Assembly: GCA_027475525.1 (NCBI GenBank)
Contig: JAMWFC010000088.1
Coordinates: 12,757-76,756, forward strand
Source: Macrolepiota albuminosa
Lineage: Eukaryota > Basidiomycota > Agaricomycetes > Agaricales > Agaricaceae
Direction: 5' to 3'
DNA length: 64,000 nt
Shown here: piece by piece, positions 30,335 to 41,565 of the stretch
How the letters are laid out: each line of letters opens with the position of its first letter
How positions within the stretch are numbered: position 1 is the first letter of the stretch
Program-made: the position numbers and the translations under genes
The notes under the pieces: generated by a model
Database searches by the model: none
Told to the model about the DNA's origin: nothing
The model's input: only the letters and a program-made list of their open reading frames with translations

Positions 30335-30891
30335 GGATTCTGAAAAAGATGCCATCACAATAGATCTGAATGTGATGTCATTGGTGGTAGTTCCCCTCTT
30401 TGTTGCCTTAGTCCATTTCATGCACAGGTCTGCAATGTGATCAGCAAAGTCTCTGCCACCATCTTCTAGGGTCATTGCTCATAGGCAATTTTTGGCTTCC
30501 ATTGCTGCTAGTTCAGATACCACTCTATAGGCCTCCATAAGTATTCTCCATGCCTCCACCACTGTCCCATCTATTTTGATACCTGATCCTACCAGGTTTT
30601 TACAGTTATAAATAATCAGAGCAAGGGTCCATGTGTTGCAAAGGTCTCATTCTTCACTCAAAGATGTTTTCAAGAACCACTTGTAGTAGCTGTGCCAGGA
30701 TCAGGTTTTGTGGTTTGTGAGATGTTTACCAGAGCAATTTCTGGATGTGTAATTGTACTATCCAGATAGCCTTTTGTTCCATGAGCTTTTGCTGCAATTA
30801 TGACACAAGATTTAAAGTTAACATAATTTGTTCTATCAAATTGTAATTTTGCTGAAAATGTAGCAGGGTTTGATGCCAGTGCAGATGCCAT
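30335..30891 (-). pseudogene. Copia-type Gag fragment
   Basis: Starts at ATG 30891 (MASALASNPATFSAK) followed by LQFDRTNYVNFKSC and GYLDSTITHPE, typical of the N-terminal gag domain of fungal copia elements. Several stops follow, and a later in-frame piece reads FADHIADLCMKWTKATKRG. The gypsy LTR at 30334 cuts it within FSES. Confidence 0.65.
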
Positions 30892-30922
30892 TTTGTGTTG
30901 TGTAAATATGAGCTTTTCTAGT

Positions 30923-31370
30923 TGTCAGGGGACTCCTCATTTCTTCCTTCTTTCACTCCTTATTCCTTCACTCTCTTTTCATTCATTTTCTTACCTCTTC
31001 TATCATTCTCTCATTTTGCTGTTTCTATTCTTTCAAGACTATCTACAAGTGTGGGCCCTTCAGCACTGCTTCCAGACTGCTTATATAAGCTGGAGTTTGC
31101 CTTTCTGACTTCCAAAGTCCAGAGTTTTCCTGCCTTGTTTGCACAGTTGTTTGGTTAGTCAATTTTTGAGTTTTTAAGGTTTTGTTATACTGTACAGAAG
31201 CCTCAGAAGCATCCAACCTGGCATAGGGAATCTCTAGACTTGTTCTCTTTGGATCTCCCTCTGCCAGATGAGTAGTTATCATTATATTGTCAGTATATAT
31301 TCTAATACACTTTGGATCTCCTTCTGTCAGCTATGTGACTGAGCCACAGCCTCCAGAGGTCACCCTTACA
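30923..31370 (+). mobile_element. Solo gypsy LTR with 5-bp target-site duplication CTAGT
   Basis: 448 bp from TGTCAGGGGACTCC to TCACCCTTACA; CTAGT flanks it on both sides (30918-30922 and 31371-31375). Same family as the LTRs at 13278 and 29837, plus orientation. Confidence 0.92.
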
Positions 31371-31893
31371 CTAGTTCTGTCAAAGACAGAAAAAAAAAAT
31401 TTCTATTGCAGCTAGATTGTGCCCAATAGCCTGTAGATACAAAGAAGATATTAATATCTACAGGACATTGGTAAGTGAGTGGTAAGTAAAGAATAAGCAA
31501 GAAACATATCCTCAGAGGTCTTGATGGTGTAGTGAGAACAACTGAGGGTATGTTGTGTGGGGACTCACATGCTATAGAAAAAATAAGGCAAATTGTTGCA
31601 AACAGAATAGCAAATCTGCTGCCTTTAGAAGTGGCAGTGGCAGTGGCATAAATAAATAAAGTAAAAGTAATCAGTAAATAATAAAAAACAACAATATGCA
31701 TGTATTCAATATATAGTCTATGCAGAGTTGTTTCTCAATATGGTTACTTCCCCTTGCTGTTGGTACTGTCCTAATATACTTAGGGTTTCTCTCTGCCAGT
31801 TGTGTAATTAGCAGGTCACCCTTATAGAGCCACAATTACAGATCAATAATAATCAAGTCTGAATAATCTCTAGCTCCTCTCCTCCTACTCCAT
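31371..31893. other. LTR debris, no gene
   Basis: About 31,768-31,830 is a diverged end fragment of the same gypsy LTR family (TCTCTCTGCCAGTTGTGTAA, then GGTCACCCTTATA). The rest shows no coding potential or repeat partner. Confidence 0.5.
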
Positions 31894-32175
31894 TGTTGGA
31901 ATTTTATCCTATAACACCTATAATAGACTATCACTCTGTAGTCTATGGTACAGTTAGTCAGTTGTATATATCAAGTATTTATTTAAGACATATCCTCAGT
32001 CTGAATATAATTGACTGAGAGCATGCTGTGTATTATAAATAATATATATACAAGTGTGTAGTAATGAGGGAGGTGGACAAAGCAGAAGTGTGATAAGAAA
32101 AAAGTGGCCATAAACAAAGAAAAACTAAAAGTAGCCAGGAGCACACCTATGATGTCACAGATATGATATCTTAAC
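31894..32175. mobile_element. Probable solo copia LTR
   Basis: 282 bp from TGTTGGAATT to ATATCTTAACA, with the copia-LTR hairpin CCTCAGTC...GACTGAG at 31993-32021. No primer site adjoins either end, so it would be a solo LTR. The expected 5-bp flanks are only similar (TCCAT and CTCAT), so support is moderate. Confidence 0.5.
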
Positions 32176-33221
32176 ACTCATACCATCACTATCCTTTACA
32201 CCTTTGACCTCCTACACCAGGTGCATGAAGCATAACAGTCATTGATCAGTAACCTTGGCCCAGACAGGACAAAGGAGAGTAGGAAAAGAGAATTAGGGAC
32301 AGTTGAGCCAAGGAAAAAGATGGAAAAAGGAATAGCCCTAATGCCAAGTGCCCAAAGAGCAGTAACCAGTGCCCGGACCCAGCAACATGAGACCCCAAGC
32401 ACTTGGGCATGGAAAATGGCAACCACAGTCCATGTGCAGCAACAAAGGGTATAAAAGGAGGAGGGTTATGGGAGAGCCAGGCAAGCAATTGTGTCCCCAA
32501 GGAGCAGACGTCTTAGCCCTATGAGCAATAGTATTAGCTTTGGGTTCAGTAATTTGAGTGTGCTATTTAAGGCATTCAAAGGAATCAATGAGTATTATAA
32601 AAACTACTATTACAAAGTGCGAGTGCACGTAGCTAAGCCCACAAGCTTTGTGGATTTTAAAGTTTTTTTTTTTTTTAATTTTGACAAAGACTAGCTCAAT
32701 TCCATCTGGGCTACTTGTAATAATATAAAACTCACAATTCGCATCACTATATATTACAATCTCAGTGCTACATACGCGTTGCGAGCCGCAAGTCAACGCC
32801 TTGCACTTGGGATGGTTATTGACAGGGGTTAGGGGTTTTCGATGATGTTGCCTGGGGTTAAGAAAAGACTGTCAGGGTCAAATCCACCCCGCACGCACAC
32901 AAACATAGTTCAGGTGTGGTACATATGTGACCGACAATTCATAAAACTAGCCCTGGTGCCTTGACGATTATTTGATTTTGTCAACATCACATTCAAAAAA
33001 TGTGTTCACTGTTTCGGGCGTATCTTCAATGGAGACTTGCCCCTGGGCTCGTCAACACCTCGAAGGCCTGTCAACGACATTTCGAAAGCTGTAGAAAAAC
33101 AACGATAATCATATGACCGCATGCTTTAAGACACTCATGGAATGTGTATTAGTCGAAACTAAACGAATTTACGAGCAGGTATACGTGAAGAGGTCCAACA
33201 GTCATCTATGGATAATCTCGA
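32176..33221. other. Intergenic DNA, no gene seen
   Basis: A/G-rich stretch to 32,460, a TATAAAAGGAGG word at 32,452, a run of 14 T at about 32,664, then unique-looking sequence up to the CFEM gene. No supported coding region. Confidence 0.5.
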
Positions 33222-33915
33222 TCAAAGCGCGAGGCCGAACAAGCCGGCCACGACCAAACCAACAACGCCGACCTTGTCGCCCCTGCCCATCGCCGCATTC
33301 GAGGTCTGCGCGGGTGCACTGCCGGTGGTGCTTGCCGCTCCAGAAGAACCATTGACAGGTGCAGTAGAAGTCGGGCGAGCACTCGACGCCGGGGAGACAC
33401 TCGAAGCATGCGAGACGGAAGCAGGCACGCTGGCAGACGATGGGCTAACCTCGGTGGTAGCAGAGCCCGTGGCGGAGGCTGACGCTGGGGCAGACTGGGA
33501 TCCCGAGGGGCTAGCTCCGGCTGTTAGGCCAAGAGGCGTCAGCTGGGGGGCGAATACGAGGAATATGTGGACTTACAAGAACCGCATTCTTCGGCCTGGA
33601 GAGCGAGGGCAGCCTGGAGTTCGTCCGCTGTGCACTGTTGTTGGAGGCACTGGGCGGCTTTCTGCTGGAACTCGGTCGACGCGCACACGCACTTGGTGTC
33701 AGTCCTGGGTAATGGTCAGCCACAAAAATTGACGAACAAGGGCGGGGGACGTACATGTCACACCCAACAGCCTGGGCGGCGGGTGCGATGCAGCCGAGGA
33801 TGCAGGGCGTGATACCCGCTGGAAGAGAGGTGGAGGGATCAGCGGCGGAACCAGTGGAGGTCTGGGCGAGGGCACACGAGGCGAGGATGGCGAGAATGAA
33901 GGCTTTGGAGAACAT
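33222..33915 (-). CDS. CFEM-domain GPI-anchored cell-surface protein
   Basis: Three exons on the minus strand, 33915-33755, 33704-33577 and 33520-33222, give 195 residues (588 nt with the stop). The introns are 50 and 56 bp (GTACGT to ACCCAG, GTAAGT to CTAACAG). A signal peptide (MFSKAFILAILASCALAQ) is followed by a fungal CFEM domain whose eight-cysteine pattern is visible: PCILGCIAPAAQAVGCD, DTKCVCAS, AAQCLQQQC and EECG. A Ser/Thr/Ala-rich stalk comes next, then a C-terminal hydrophobic tail (VGVVGLVVAGLFGLAL) preceded by a small-residue site, the signal for GPI anchoring. The DTKCVC aspartate matches the axial haem or iron ligand known in some CFEM proteins. It is expected at the cell wall or plasma membrane. 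The closest alternative is a plain cell-wall protein without haem binding. Confidence 0.9.
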
Positions 33916-35389
33916 TTTCGTAACAAATCGTAAGGTTGCCAGTCAGCCGTCCGATTCATCTTTTATATCTGCTTATTAGCTAATGCCAGCAAGAATTGAT
34001 GAACCGATCTCGACCCTGCTTCTGCTATATCCTTTTGGGGACGAACCCCTGAGTTTCCTGCGCGGACCTGCTGCGCATTCATTGCACCTCTCCAATCCAT
34101 GCATCCGTGCAAAGCCTATTTATTACTCACCAGACCGCTGGGTGCCGTTTTCCGACGCTCCATTCTTATTTCAATTGAGTAACCTTCATCGCAGGCCTGA
34201 ATGCATCAAAAAAAAGTGAGTTTCCTCAGATCGTCACTAATATCCAGGTCACCTACAGTGGAAGAGTGGAAGAACAATCGCCATCTCTTCTGAGAAAAGT
34301 CTGAAAGCCAATTTGACCACGGAAGCATTTTGCGGAGGCCGATGAATGTCATTCAATTGAGTTTCGGTCGGAGGCCGGCTCTTTTATCCGGGCGTCGTAC
34401 AAACCGGGCACCATTTCATCCCACATCCTTCGCACTCGTCATGCAGTTACAGAGCTCAACGCATGACAGGACCCACGGACTCTACCCCAGGATTTTTCAA
34501 CGATCAGGCTTTCTTTGGCACTGGAAAATACGTAGCAGGGGGTGTACTGCTTGACGCATGTCAACTACGACGATACATTCGATGCCGTGTTCGCTGAGTC
34601 GAGCGGCGGAGTCGAAGCAATTCGGTGAAGCTTCAAGCTCTAAGTTGCCATCAACACCAACAACATTCATCATGAAAAGTAAGCTTTTACCTGCCGACAC
34701 GTACGTACAAGTGCGGCGTCGCACTCTGTCCTTTGCACGTATCCAAGGACACGCCAGTATATGATCCTTGAATTTCACAGACGCCTAGGCCCGTGATCTT
34801 GACCTTTGAAGTCGTACTCTGCGTCAACGGCCAAAGCTTATTATATACGCCGAACTTCGGTCAGACTCTCGTTCAATCGTACGCTGGGCGCTACCACCGT
34901 GGAAACCAACATGCCTCTGTCTCATAGATTCTCCGTAATCCCAGACCGACCGAGGTCATCTCGTGAGCCAGTTAGACTTGCAGCGTGCTTTCGTAGTAAA
35001 GCTAGGTAGAACAGGTCCGCGAATATAGCAAGTTTTTGTTCCTTAGGAACTAGAGAATGGGTTGTTGCAGCTACCAGTATGGAGGACCCGATTAATGCTA
35101 TGGTGGAGGAGGGGCGGTTGCTTCTCAGTTGCAGTGAGAAATCAACCATGACAGGCGTCTCGCGTGATAAATGATCTTGATGTTATTATCCGTGGGTTAC
35201 CTACCCATTGAGGAGGGTATAAACGCTCAGCATCCGACATTGTCGGGACTCTATCTTTTGAATTGTGTACTAGTCGAAACTCGGGCTTCTTGAAACAATA
35301 CAATGAATTGGTTAGATGTATAATTACTCTGTAAACAGCTAAGTAAACGCGGCCATTGACTACCAAAAGTATATTCAGTTGAAGAACAA
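33916..35389. other. Intergenic DNA with at most a weak gene candidate
   Basis: On the minus strand a short open stretch (KITGLGVCEIQGSYTGVSL near 34,780, then MMNVVGVDGNLELEASPNC from 34,672, ending near 34,497) has protein-like composition and lies downstream of a TATATAATA word near 34,845, but it has no consistent start and splice pattern. I do not recognise it. Nothing else in this interval is supported. Confidence 0.3.
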
Positions 35390-36416
35390 TTAAGTAGTGT
35401 ACTGACTTGGATCAAAGGGGTGTCTCCAAAATGCACTGAAAGGCAGCAGTTCCATGCTGACTTTGATCGACTTAACCCATCCACGGGCTCTCTCAGCGCA
35501 TCGGTAGCAAGATACAAAGTCCGTCTTTATCTTATTATTCACAATCGCTTCAAACTGCGTGATTTGTGTCGGTGAACAATCCACTTCGCGCCGGACACTA
35601 TCTCTGAATGGCACCCACAACTCACAGTCTTGTCGGCCATCTTCATGCAACACGAAAAAAGGGATATCGGATTTGTAGACCCGGTCTAAGGCAATCCGCA
35701 TCGCGGTATCTAGATAGGTCACCTTTGATTCAAAGTATGTTGGTGACTTAGGGAAGGCCTGAAGGGGGCGAGAGGCAGCCACACGTACCCATGTGCGGAA
35801 AATTGGAGAGTTATCTCCAAAGAACATCTCTAATTGGTCAAGACGATGCTCGAGAGCCAAACACGCTGCCGCCTGATCTGCAAGCTCCATGTCCTTATGG
35901 TTGATTGCATATCTCAACACATACATCGCTTCGTTGGGAATTCGGGTTCTGTTCTCGAAGGTCAGCGATCCATGCGGCATACATACACGGGGACGTACTT
36001 CATGCATAACTTGCAAGCCATCATCGCATCGCGCATCTTATACTTCTTGAACGCGTTGGCAAGTGTTTCAAGACGCAGAATAGGCAACGTCTCGATGTTG
36101 GCCTGCGACTCCGAGTGCATGAACTCGAGCAGCCGTTCCACTGTATAGCTGTCCTCGTTCAGATAGACCACGTTCCGCAAGAGGGAAGAGACGGGGGGTA
36201 ACCCTCTATATCGCTCCAGATCTTGGGAATGACCAGGAAATATCGCCCGCTCACACGAGACAAAAAAGATGTCTGGCTCGTCGCAATTCGTACAGTCTGT
36301 TATTCAAGTGGGGAGGATAAGATAAGTTGTTTTCGCGCATTTATGAAGGGTGACGAACAGGAAGGTTCCACTATCGCTCGTTCGTCTAAGTGTTCGTCCT
36401 TTGACTGGGCTAGCAT
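35390..36416 (-). CDS. BTB/POZ domain protein 1
   Basis: Three exons fit on the minus strand: 36416-36359, 36296-35999 and 35948-35390. They give 304 residues in one frame (915 nt) across 62-bp and 50-bp GT-AG introns. The N-terminal half is a BTB/POZ fold (DEPDIFFVSCERAIFPGHSQ, LLRNVVYLNEDSYTVERLL, LANAFKKYKMRDAMMACKL), a protein-interaction domain often used to dimerise or to recruit cullin-3 ubiquitin ligases. The C-terminal part (YVLRYAINHKDMELADQAA, LWVPFRDSVRREVDCSPTQ, SCYRCAERARGW) is the helical region found in many Agaricomycete BTB proteins. It has the same intron phases as its neighbour at 37245-38280, so the pair arose by tandem duplication. Intron 1 has an unusual GTTCGT donor, so the first exon is the least certain part. 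Confidence 0.82.
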
Positions 36417-37244
36417 GATCAATTGAGAGGAGAGAGTGAATAAGCGTCGAGCATATAACGTAAAAGCCTCATGGCAAAGTACAACAATCGCGGCGAGTGC
36501 TCAAAATTTTGCGAGTTAACAACGATTGTGCCACATGCACACCAACTGTGGCGAGTTAGCAACAATTATAAATTGATTGTGACCTTCGGTCTTTCCGTAC
36601 AATTGGCTGAGAGTGTTGTGGTCGGTGCGTATGTGCTCTTGTCTGTAAGTTATATCTTCGTTGCCACACTCACGGTTCTCAAGTGGCGGTACGCACCAGA
36701 TGAGAACAGAGCTACAGGACTAATGCGGAAGCTTCATCGTCGCATAAGTGATGTGGTTGCACAAAGGACAGTTGGTGTACGTGCACGTGATTTATTCTTT
36801 ATCATCTCATCCAGTGACCGAATCCATGTGCAGATCTACTACCAGGCTTTCGGGAGTGCTTTCTTGCCTTGTGCCAAGCACGGTTAGACCTTAGATTCTC
36901 GGTTTCGCGAAAAACAATATTTTTCACACAACATAGTTGCTAGTACCATATGCGTGGAGTGTACTGGTTATAACGTGTATTTTCCTGCATTAATCGGTCT
37001 AGACCAGGTGGGCGTCTGAGCACATTAGTACTTGATACAAGATAATATAACAAAACCTAAACAAGGCAACTCGAATGGATGTAACGTAGTGAGCCGCGCC
37101 ACTTATACCTCACACGACAGATAGAATATTTTATTCTCTGGGGCTAGTCTTCACTAACCTAGATATTAGCTACAGTCTTTGAGAACTTCAAAAAGGTTCC
37201 ACCACAACGTATACATGTTCAAGTCGAAGCTGCCAAGCAGGGGA
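36417..37244. other. Spacer between the BTB paralogues
   Basis: A plus-strand open frame from ATG 36471 to 36887 (138 codons, MAKYNNRGECSKFC) has a hydrophobic stretch (ESVVVGAYVLLSVSYIFVAT) that could span a membrane. It has no recognisable relatives and may be chance. Confidence 0.3.
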
Positions 37245-38280
37245 TCACAAAAATGTGCTGAAAGCAGACACCTCTCCGATCCTGGCTTTCACCGAGATAC
37301 CCCATCTTCGGGCTCTATCGGCGCATCTGTCGCAAGATGAAAGATCCGACTTGATTCTACGAGCCACAATGTCTTCAAACCGCGAAATCTGCGATGGTGA
37401 ACAATCCACATCGCACCGTACCTCGTCTCTGAATGGCTCCCACAAGTCGCACTCCTGTAGGCCGCCTTTATGCAGCGTGGGAGCAGGGATTCCCCTGGTG
37501 TATATCAGTGGTAAAGCAGTCATCCACTGGTCTCTATACGCCAGCTTCGGTACCCGGGATCCATTGATAAGTTGCGAAAGGCGTGACAGGTACAGGTACA
37601 GCACACGCACCCATATGTGGAAAATTTGAGAGTCCTTTCCAAAGAATTCCATCATTTCACTACTAGTGGACTGACGATCAATCGTATACGCTGCCGCCTG
37701 ATCTGCAAGATCTTTATACCCATGCTTGACTGCATATCTCAACACGTGCATTGGGTACATGGACGCGTTGGCCCTATTCTCATGGCCGGGATCAGCGACA
37801 CTGCGTCATGGTACACGTCGACGTACTTCATGCACAGCTTACAAACCATCATCGCGCCGTATATCATATACTTTTCGACCGCGTTGGCCAGTTCTTCAAG
37901 TTCCCTGAAGGGAATCCTCTCAATGTCGGGCTGTGGCTTCAAGTGCACGTACTGAAGCAGCAGTCCCACTGTAGTGCTTTTCTCGTCCAGATAGACGACC
38001 TGGATCTCTGATTCCTCCGGAGTGATGAAAGAGGCAGGAGGGAACCCTTCACTATATCGCTCCAGGTTTTGTGCATGAGCGGCAAACAAGACGCCATCGG
38101 ACGAGACAAGGATGAGGTCGGTCTCCAACGAACAGTCGGGGCACTCTAGATTTTTTTTGGCTTGAGAAGACAAGTTGTTTTTTTTCAAGTGAGGCATTAC
38201 GAGAATTTTCAAAAGGATGACGTACCGACAGCTTTCTCTTCCTTTGCTTCTGCTTTTTCGTCCATTGAACAAGCGAACAT
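37245..38280 (-). CDS. BTB/POZ domain protein 2
   Basis: Paralogue of the gene at 35390-36416. Exons 38280-38226, 38160-37827 and 37773-37245 give 305 residues (918 nt); introns are 65 bp (GTACGT to CTCAAG) and 53 bp (GTACGT to GAATAG). The ATG at 38280 has a good context (ACCATGT), followed by FACSMDEKAEAKEEKAV. The BTB core reads ETDLILVSSDGVLFAAHAQN, SEIQVVYLDEKSTTVGLLLQ and ANAVEKYMIYGAMMVCKLC. The C-terminal domain keeps the ECDLWEPFRDEVRCDVDCSP and SSCDRCADRARRW motifs of gene 1. A shared exon structure with a different sequence suggests an old duplication under constraint. Confidence 0.85.
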
Positions 38281-39140
38281 GGTGAAACGGGAGACAGTGT
38301 ATAAGCGCTCAGCCTCATGGCAATCAAGCACAAGTAAATAACTAGCTTCCAAATTGAGGCCTGGGTAGGCAATGCCCGTCGGTTAAGACCGTGACGGTTC
38401 CCTATGATCGAACTTTAATCGCTTGGTTGTCACCTTGTTACTACCTCTTTCGTCGTCGTTACACACTGCTGGGTTTTTGAGGTAAGGCTCCCTGCGTCTA
38501 CAGTTTCCGACGCAATGCTTACAGTTTTCAGCATCTGTTTTTGTAGGTTATACGATATCCTCAGTCACTCCGTAATGTGTAGTTGACTGAAGGTGGCTTT
38601 TGTTTATTCTACTGTATCTACAGAAAAATTTAGGGTTTGTAAGTAAAGTTTGACAAATACCGATCGCTCGCCACATATGTGGCGAGCGGCAGGATATCCA
38701 AAGAGAAAAAGGAAAATAAAATAAATAAATAAAAGAATAATACTCTAGTGCTCGGGCAAGTCATTTTACTCAACAGTTTTCAGAAACGGGTATTTTGAGA
38801 GCCATAGATACTTTCTGTCTGTGTCGGTTGGAGGCAGACATATCAGTATTGATGCAAAATGTAAGTTTACTTTTAGTTAAGAGTAGTCTAACTGAAATCA
38901 GACTGGACTTTTATTTTAATTACACCTTTATTTCACAAATTTCCGGGGCTTAGCGTTGAGTACCTACTTGCTTGTATGGGCTGTTGGATGGCTAAGGGAA
39001 TAAGAGCTGACTGTGGAGAATGCGAGGGTGGCCGCAAGAGGCAGGAGAACTAACAAAAGACAAATAAAAGCGACAAAGCATGACTTGTTTATTTGGTTAC
39101 ATACGTGGCAATACTAACTTGTAATTATATGAGCTAAAAA
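38281..39140. other. AT-rich intergenic DNA
   Basis: No gene. Around 38,550-38,600 a CCTCAGTCAC...GTTGACTGAAGG hairpin resembles the one in the copia LTRs and may be an LTR scrap. Confidence 0.4.
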
Positions 39141-39149
39141 ATTCGTGCC

Positions 39150-39285
39150 GAGCTACAATTCATGCCTTCAGCATGAATTTCATAGCTCGTTGGGGGCTTT
39201 GCCCTCAATCCCCCCCCCAACTAAGCCTCCACTCTAACCTCACTTTGTTTGGTTAGGGCTCCAACAAGTATGTATAGAGAACTCA
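39150..39285. repeat. Hairpin-containing dispersed repeat, copy 1
   Basis: Begins with the hairpin GAGCTA CA ATTCATGC CTTCA GCATGAAT TTCA TAGCTC, followed by GTTGGGGGCTTTGCC and TTTGGTTAGGGCTCC. A diverged copy in the same orientation is at 41036-41175. Confidence 0.75.
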
Positions 39286-41035
39286 ATGAACCTCACTTCA
39301 TTCAGTCAAGGCCTTAGTATTTCACAACGCAGTGCTTAATCCCAGCCTAAACCTCACTGGCTTTCCTCAACTTTCAAAGCATTAATGTAAGCTATATTGA
39401 ATTTTTCTTGAATGTTTCAGATTTTTTAAGCATCTATAAATCTTTAAAAAAAAAAAACTAAAAAGTAGTGTATCAGTAGCCTCTGAATTTTCCCCAATTT
39501 TTGAGTGATTGTCCTGGAATTATTTGAGCATTTCCACTAACATCTCCTGAAAAACAGAGCAATTAAATTTTTCTTGAATTTTTCGGATTTTTCTTAGGCA
39601 TTTATAAATCTCAGAAAAACTAAAATCAGTATATCAGTAGCCCTTGAATTTTTCCTGATTTTTTCAGTGAATTTTTCAAGCATTTCTCAAACTCAAATGA
39701 GCCAATTGTTATGTTGTTACCCTAAAAGGAAGGTTCTTGGTCAGCCTTGGTCAGCATCAAATTTTCCCAGGTGTTGTCCCATACTATCACGTGTTATGGC
39801 TTTCAAAAGGGTTGGGAGTTTCAAAATCCAGAATACTAAGAGATCGTGGCTTTCAAGCGATATATTAGTTCAATAGGAGTACAATATAGTTGACCACAAA
39901 AATGAAGGGATACACATCTATCTATGTTGCGATATAGTCAACAAGAATAGAAAATGGAGAAAATTGTATTCAAAGGGTTCCGGAATTAAGTGTCAGTGAG
40001 CAAATCAGTACCAAAGTCTCCAAGAGTCTTATAGACCTCTCAGAGAAGTAATCTTCACGATTTTAGAACATCCTGACGTGTGAGGCATGAGATACAAGAA
40101 ACAAGGTATTTGAGCGTGACTTACTATTGATTTGATTCAAAGTCCGCTCAACGCGTCGCGTCGCGTTTCGTTTAATCAAGTATTCATGCCTCCTCGTCAC
40201 AAAGCTTCTGTCAAGACCTCTTCTCAGCAAAGTAGCATCAGTCCTGAAGTTGAAAATTACTCTAAATGCTCATTTCGATGCCAACCCCACCTTGCGTGAA
40301 AATCCAAGATATGAAGGCATTTTCAATCGGACACGACGTCGGCCTACTGCACAGGCTGGAGAGGAGGCTTCAAACCTCAATATAGCACCTACAGCTGGGC
40401 CTACCCCTGCACCACCACAGACTCTCAGACCCTCACCACCAAGCCCGCTGTCTTCAAACATTGTCAATCATGTCTGTCAACCGTTATATGTGGCTCGACA
40501 ACAGCCAATCTACCCACCTCTGCACATGCCCGCACCATGCTTCTCAAATACACACACCCCCTCCACCCTTCTATCATCCTCATCTTGATGTACCACATTT
40601 GTTTTTCTCACCATCTCGTATCTTGCAAATCTTGACCTGTATGTTTTTGTAAGACAATATTTAGTTATGCATACTTGATAATTTCTCTACTTACTCTTTG
40701 AATATATATCTTGAGTTACATCTTGAATTGGGAGTGCAATGGAAAAGCAATTTGACCGTGTGCTCAATTGCTGTAGTGGAGTTGAAATTTCCCCTATGAG
40801 TCCGCGTTATGATGTGTGACAAAAGTTTTGAAACTCCCAACTTTTGGGACACGCCCTACCAGCATCGTCCCAACACAACAACATGTCCACCATTCTCAAA
40901 TCTGGTCTGGGAGTGTCTTGTTCAAAATTTATCGCACCGACTACAGAAGTCCGATTGAAATAGAGTATTGTCGATGTCTCTTAATTTACAAATTGGTAAA
41001 ATTTTTGAAACTCCCAACCAACGATAGTATATTAT
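39286..41035. other. AT-rich DNA between the two hairpin repeats
   Basis: 39,390-39,490 and 39,560-39,660 are two diverged copies of a TTTTTCTTGAATKTTTC...TATCAGTAGCC unit. A plus-strand reading frame near 40187-40588 starts MPPRHKASVKTSSQQSS but shifts frame after about 25 codons to a Pro-rich stretch; it may be a dead gene fragment. Nothing else is supported. Confidence 0.4.
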
Positions 41036-41175
41036 AGACAAGCTACAATTCGTGCCTTCGGCATGAATTTCATAGCTTGTTGGAGGCTTTGCCCCCAAAC
41101 CTCCTCCAACTAAGCCTCCACCCTAACCTCACTTCGTTTGGTTAGGGCTCCAAGTATGTATAAGTAACTTAGCCT
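41036..41175. repeat. Hairpin-containing dispersed repeat, copy 2
   Basis: CAAGCTACAATTCGTGCC opens the unit and the stem pairs AAGCTA with TAGCTT; downstream blocks GAGGCTTTGCC and TTTGGTTAGGGCTCC match copy 1, and a further partial repeat of the downstream block follows at about 41,170-41,215. Confidence 0.75.
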
Positions 41176-41315
41176 CCACCCCAACCTCACTTTGTTCGGT
41201 TAGGGGTTCCAAATATGTATCTTAGTAACTCAGCTTCTATCATAATCTTACTTTTATTATGTCTTACTGATTCCAGCATAAGTTGTTAATAAATAGAGAG
41301 TTTCACATTTATCAA

Positions 41316-41565
41316 GAAATGATGCTACAATTCCAAGTTATATATATTCTATTAGTACAGTATCAACAAATATCAAGTTAGATGCTAAAATATAAAAGTT
41401 AGTAATAAGTAAGTAATTAACAATCACACTCACATTTGTAAACCCAAGAAATAATGCTACAATTCCAAGTTATATGTACAGTATCAAGTTAGATGCTAAA
41501 ATATAAAGTTAGTAATAAGTAGTTAATCAAAAATCACACTTACATTTGTAAACCATTAAGGACTT
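41316..41565. repeat. Two-copy tandem repeat of about 110-132 bp
   Basis: The unit AAGAAATRATGCTACAATTC...CACATTTGTAAACC occurs at about 41316-41447 and 41448-41556. The second copy lacks a short internal stretch (ATATTCTATTAGTACAG region partly missing), so this is a genuine diverged repeat. Confidence 0.75.

Noticed and set aside
32460..32480. GGTTATGGGA on the plus strand as a copia primer binding site
   Set aside because: It is not preceded by an LTR-like ...CA end, and no TG...CA unit ends there.
36471..36887. A membrane protein gene between the BTB paralogues
   Set aside because: A single open frame with one hydrophobic stretch, no promoter, no relatives; kept only as a remark in the spacer entry.
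40187..40588. A gene for a Pro-rich protein starting MPPRHKAS
   Set aside because: The frame breaks after about 25 codons and no GT-AG pair rescues it convincingly.
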